NCBI GenBank assembly: GCA_046481785.1
Contig: JAWOJF010000389.1
Span: forward strand, 1-6,099
Origin: JAWOJF01 sp046481785
GTDB lineage: Bacteria; Bacteroidota; Ignavibacteria; Ignavibacteriales; Ignavibacteriaceae
Direction of reading: 5' to 3'
DNA: 6,099 bases
A model generated the notes under the pieces. It did no database searches. It was not told where the DNA came from and was given only the letters and a program-made list of their open reading frames with translations. Shown here piece by piece: positions 5,861 through 6,099 of the stretch; positions within the stretch are counted from its first letter, which is position 1; each line of letters opens with the position of its first letter. The translations under genes were made by a program, and so were the position numbers.

Positions 5861-6020
5861 GATTCAAAGATTGAAAGATTCAAAGATTGAAAGATTCAAA
5901 GATTCAAAGATTCAAAGATTCAAAGATTGAAAGATTCAAAGATTGAAAGATTCAAAGATTCAAAGATTGAAAGATTGAAAGATTCAAAAATTCAAAGATT
6001 CAAAGATTGAAAGATTCAAA
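5861..6020. repeat. Octamer tandem array, GATTCAAA/GATTGAAA, 20 units
   Basis: Twenty perfect-length 8-base units follow the last stop codon after three bases. Thirteen units carry C at the fifth base and seven carry G (units 2, 4, 9, 11, 14, 15 and 19); unit 17 begins with A instead of G. A degenerate AATTTGAAA follows. Because TTCAA and TTGAA are reverse complements, every junction between a C-unit and a G-unit can form a 5-bp hairpin with a 3-base loop. The array is noncoding. It could act as a weak transcript end, a protein-binding array or a slippage-prone spacer; the sequence does not say which. Confidence 0.92.
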
Positions 6021-6099
6021 AATTTGAAAATAAATATTAGCTTAAGTCATAACTTTACTATTAGTCGTAACTCGTCCGGTGCAGCCCAGGCGGAAGGCA
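6021..6099. other. Noncoding right edge
   Basis: No gene is visible. AGTCATAACT (6045-6054) and AGTCGTAACT (6063-6072) form an 18-bp-period direct repeat with one mismatch. The final 27 bases turn abruptly GC-rich, like the dispersed repeats at 661-750 but without clear identity to them; another repeat may start here and be cut off. Confidence 0.4.

Noticed and set aside
5861..6020. CRISPR array
   Set aside because: The units are 8 bases with no spacers; this is a simple tandem repeat. The same holds for the 7-base arrays at 1-42 and 514-593.

Overview
The window looks like a chromosomal segment of an AT-rich, Gram-negative, double-membrane bacterium, most likely from the Bacteroidota/Chlorobi/Ignavibacteria group. 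The grounds are a BamD-type outer-membrane lipoprotein, a large exported FG-GAP/VCBS-type protein, and AT-rich intergenic DNA full of short tandem and palindromic repeats of a kind I associate with that group. The assignment is an inference; there is no rRNA or other phylogenetic marker here.

Layout. Positions 1-861 hold no gene I can support. This is a mosaic of repeats: two arrays of a 7-bp unit in opposite orientations (1-42 and 514-593), a nested-palindrome MITE/REP-like element (146-314), and three related copies of a GC-richer dispersed repeat (437-475, 661-707, 708-750). Five genes follow, all on the + strand: htpX (membrane zinc protease), an unrecognised exported and C-terminally anchored protein, a bamD-like lipoprotein gene, a hotdog acyl-CoA thioesterase, and a long FG-GAP-type beta-propeller protein. 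A short palindromic repeat separates htpX from the second gene and appears to supply that gene's ribosome binding site. An 8-bp tandem array of 20 units (5861-6020) begins three bases after the last stop codon, and the remaining 79 bases hold no gene.

How the genes work together. The last three genes look like one operon. A near-consensus sigma70-type promoter (2455-2482) lies just before bamD. The bamD stop and thioesterase start overlap in ATGA, and the propeller gene's most plausible ATG lies inside the thioesterase gene. Most of the set concerns the cell envelope: membrane protein quality control (HtpX), outer-membrane protein assembly (BamD), an exported membrane-tethered protein and an exported propeller. 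The cytoplasmic thioesterase is the odd one out.

The most noteworthy points are these: the propeller protein can be read as about 14 degenerate repeats with a period near 48 residues, which would make it a tandem double propeller; its start is ambiguous and one base in a C5 run decides between two models; the repeat between htpX and the next gene can form two mutually exclusive hairpins, one of which hides the ribosome binding site; and the 861-bp repeat island is unusually structured.
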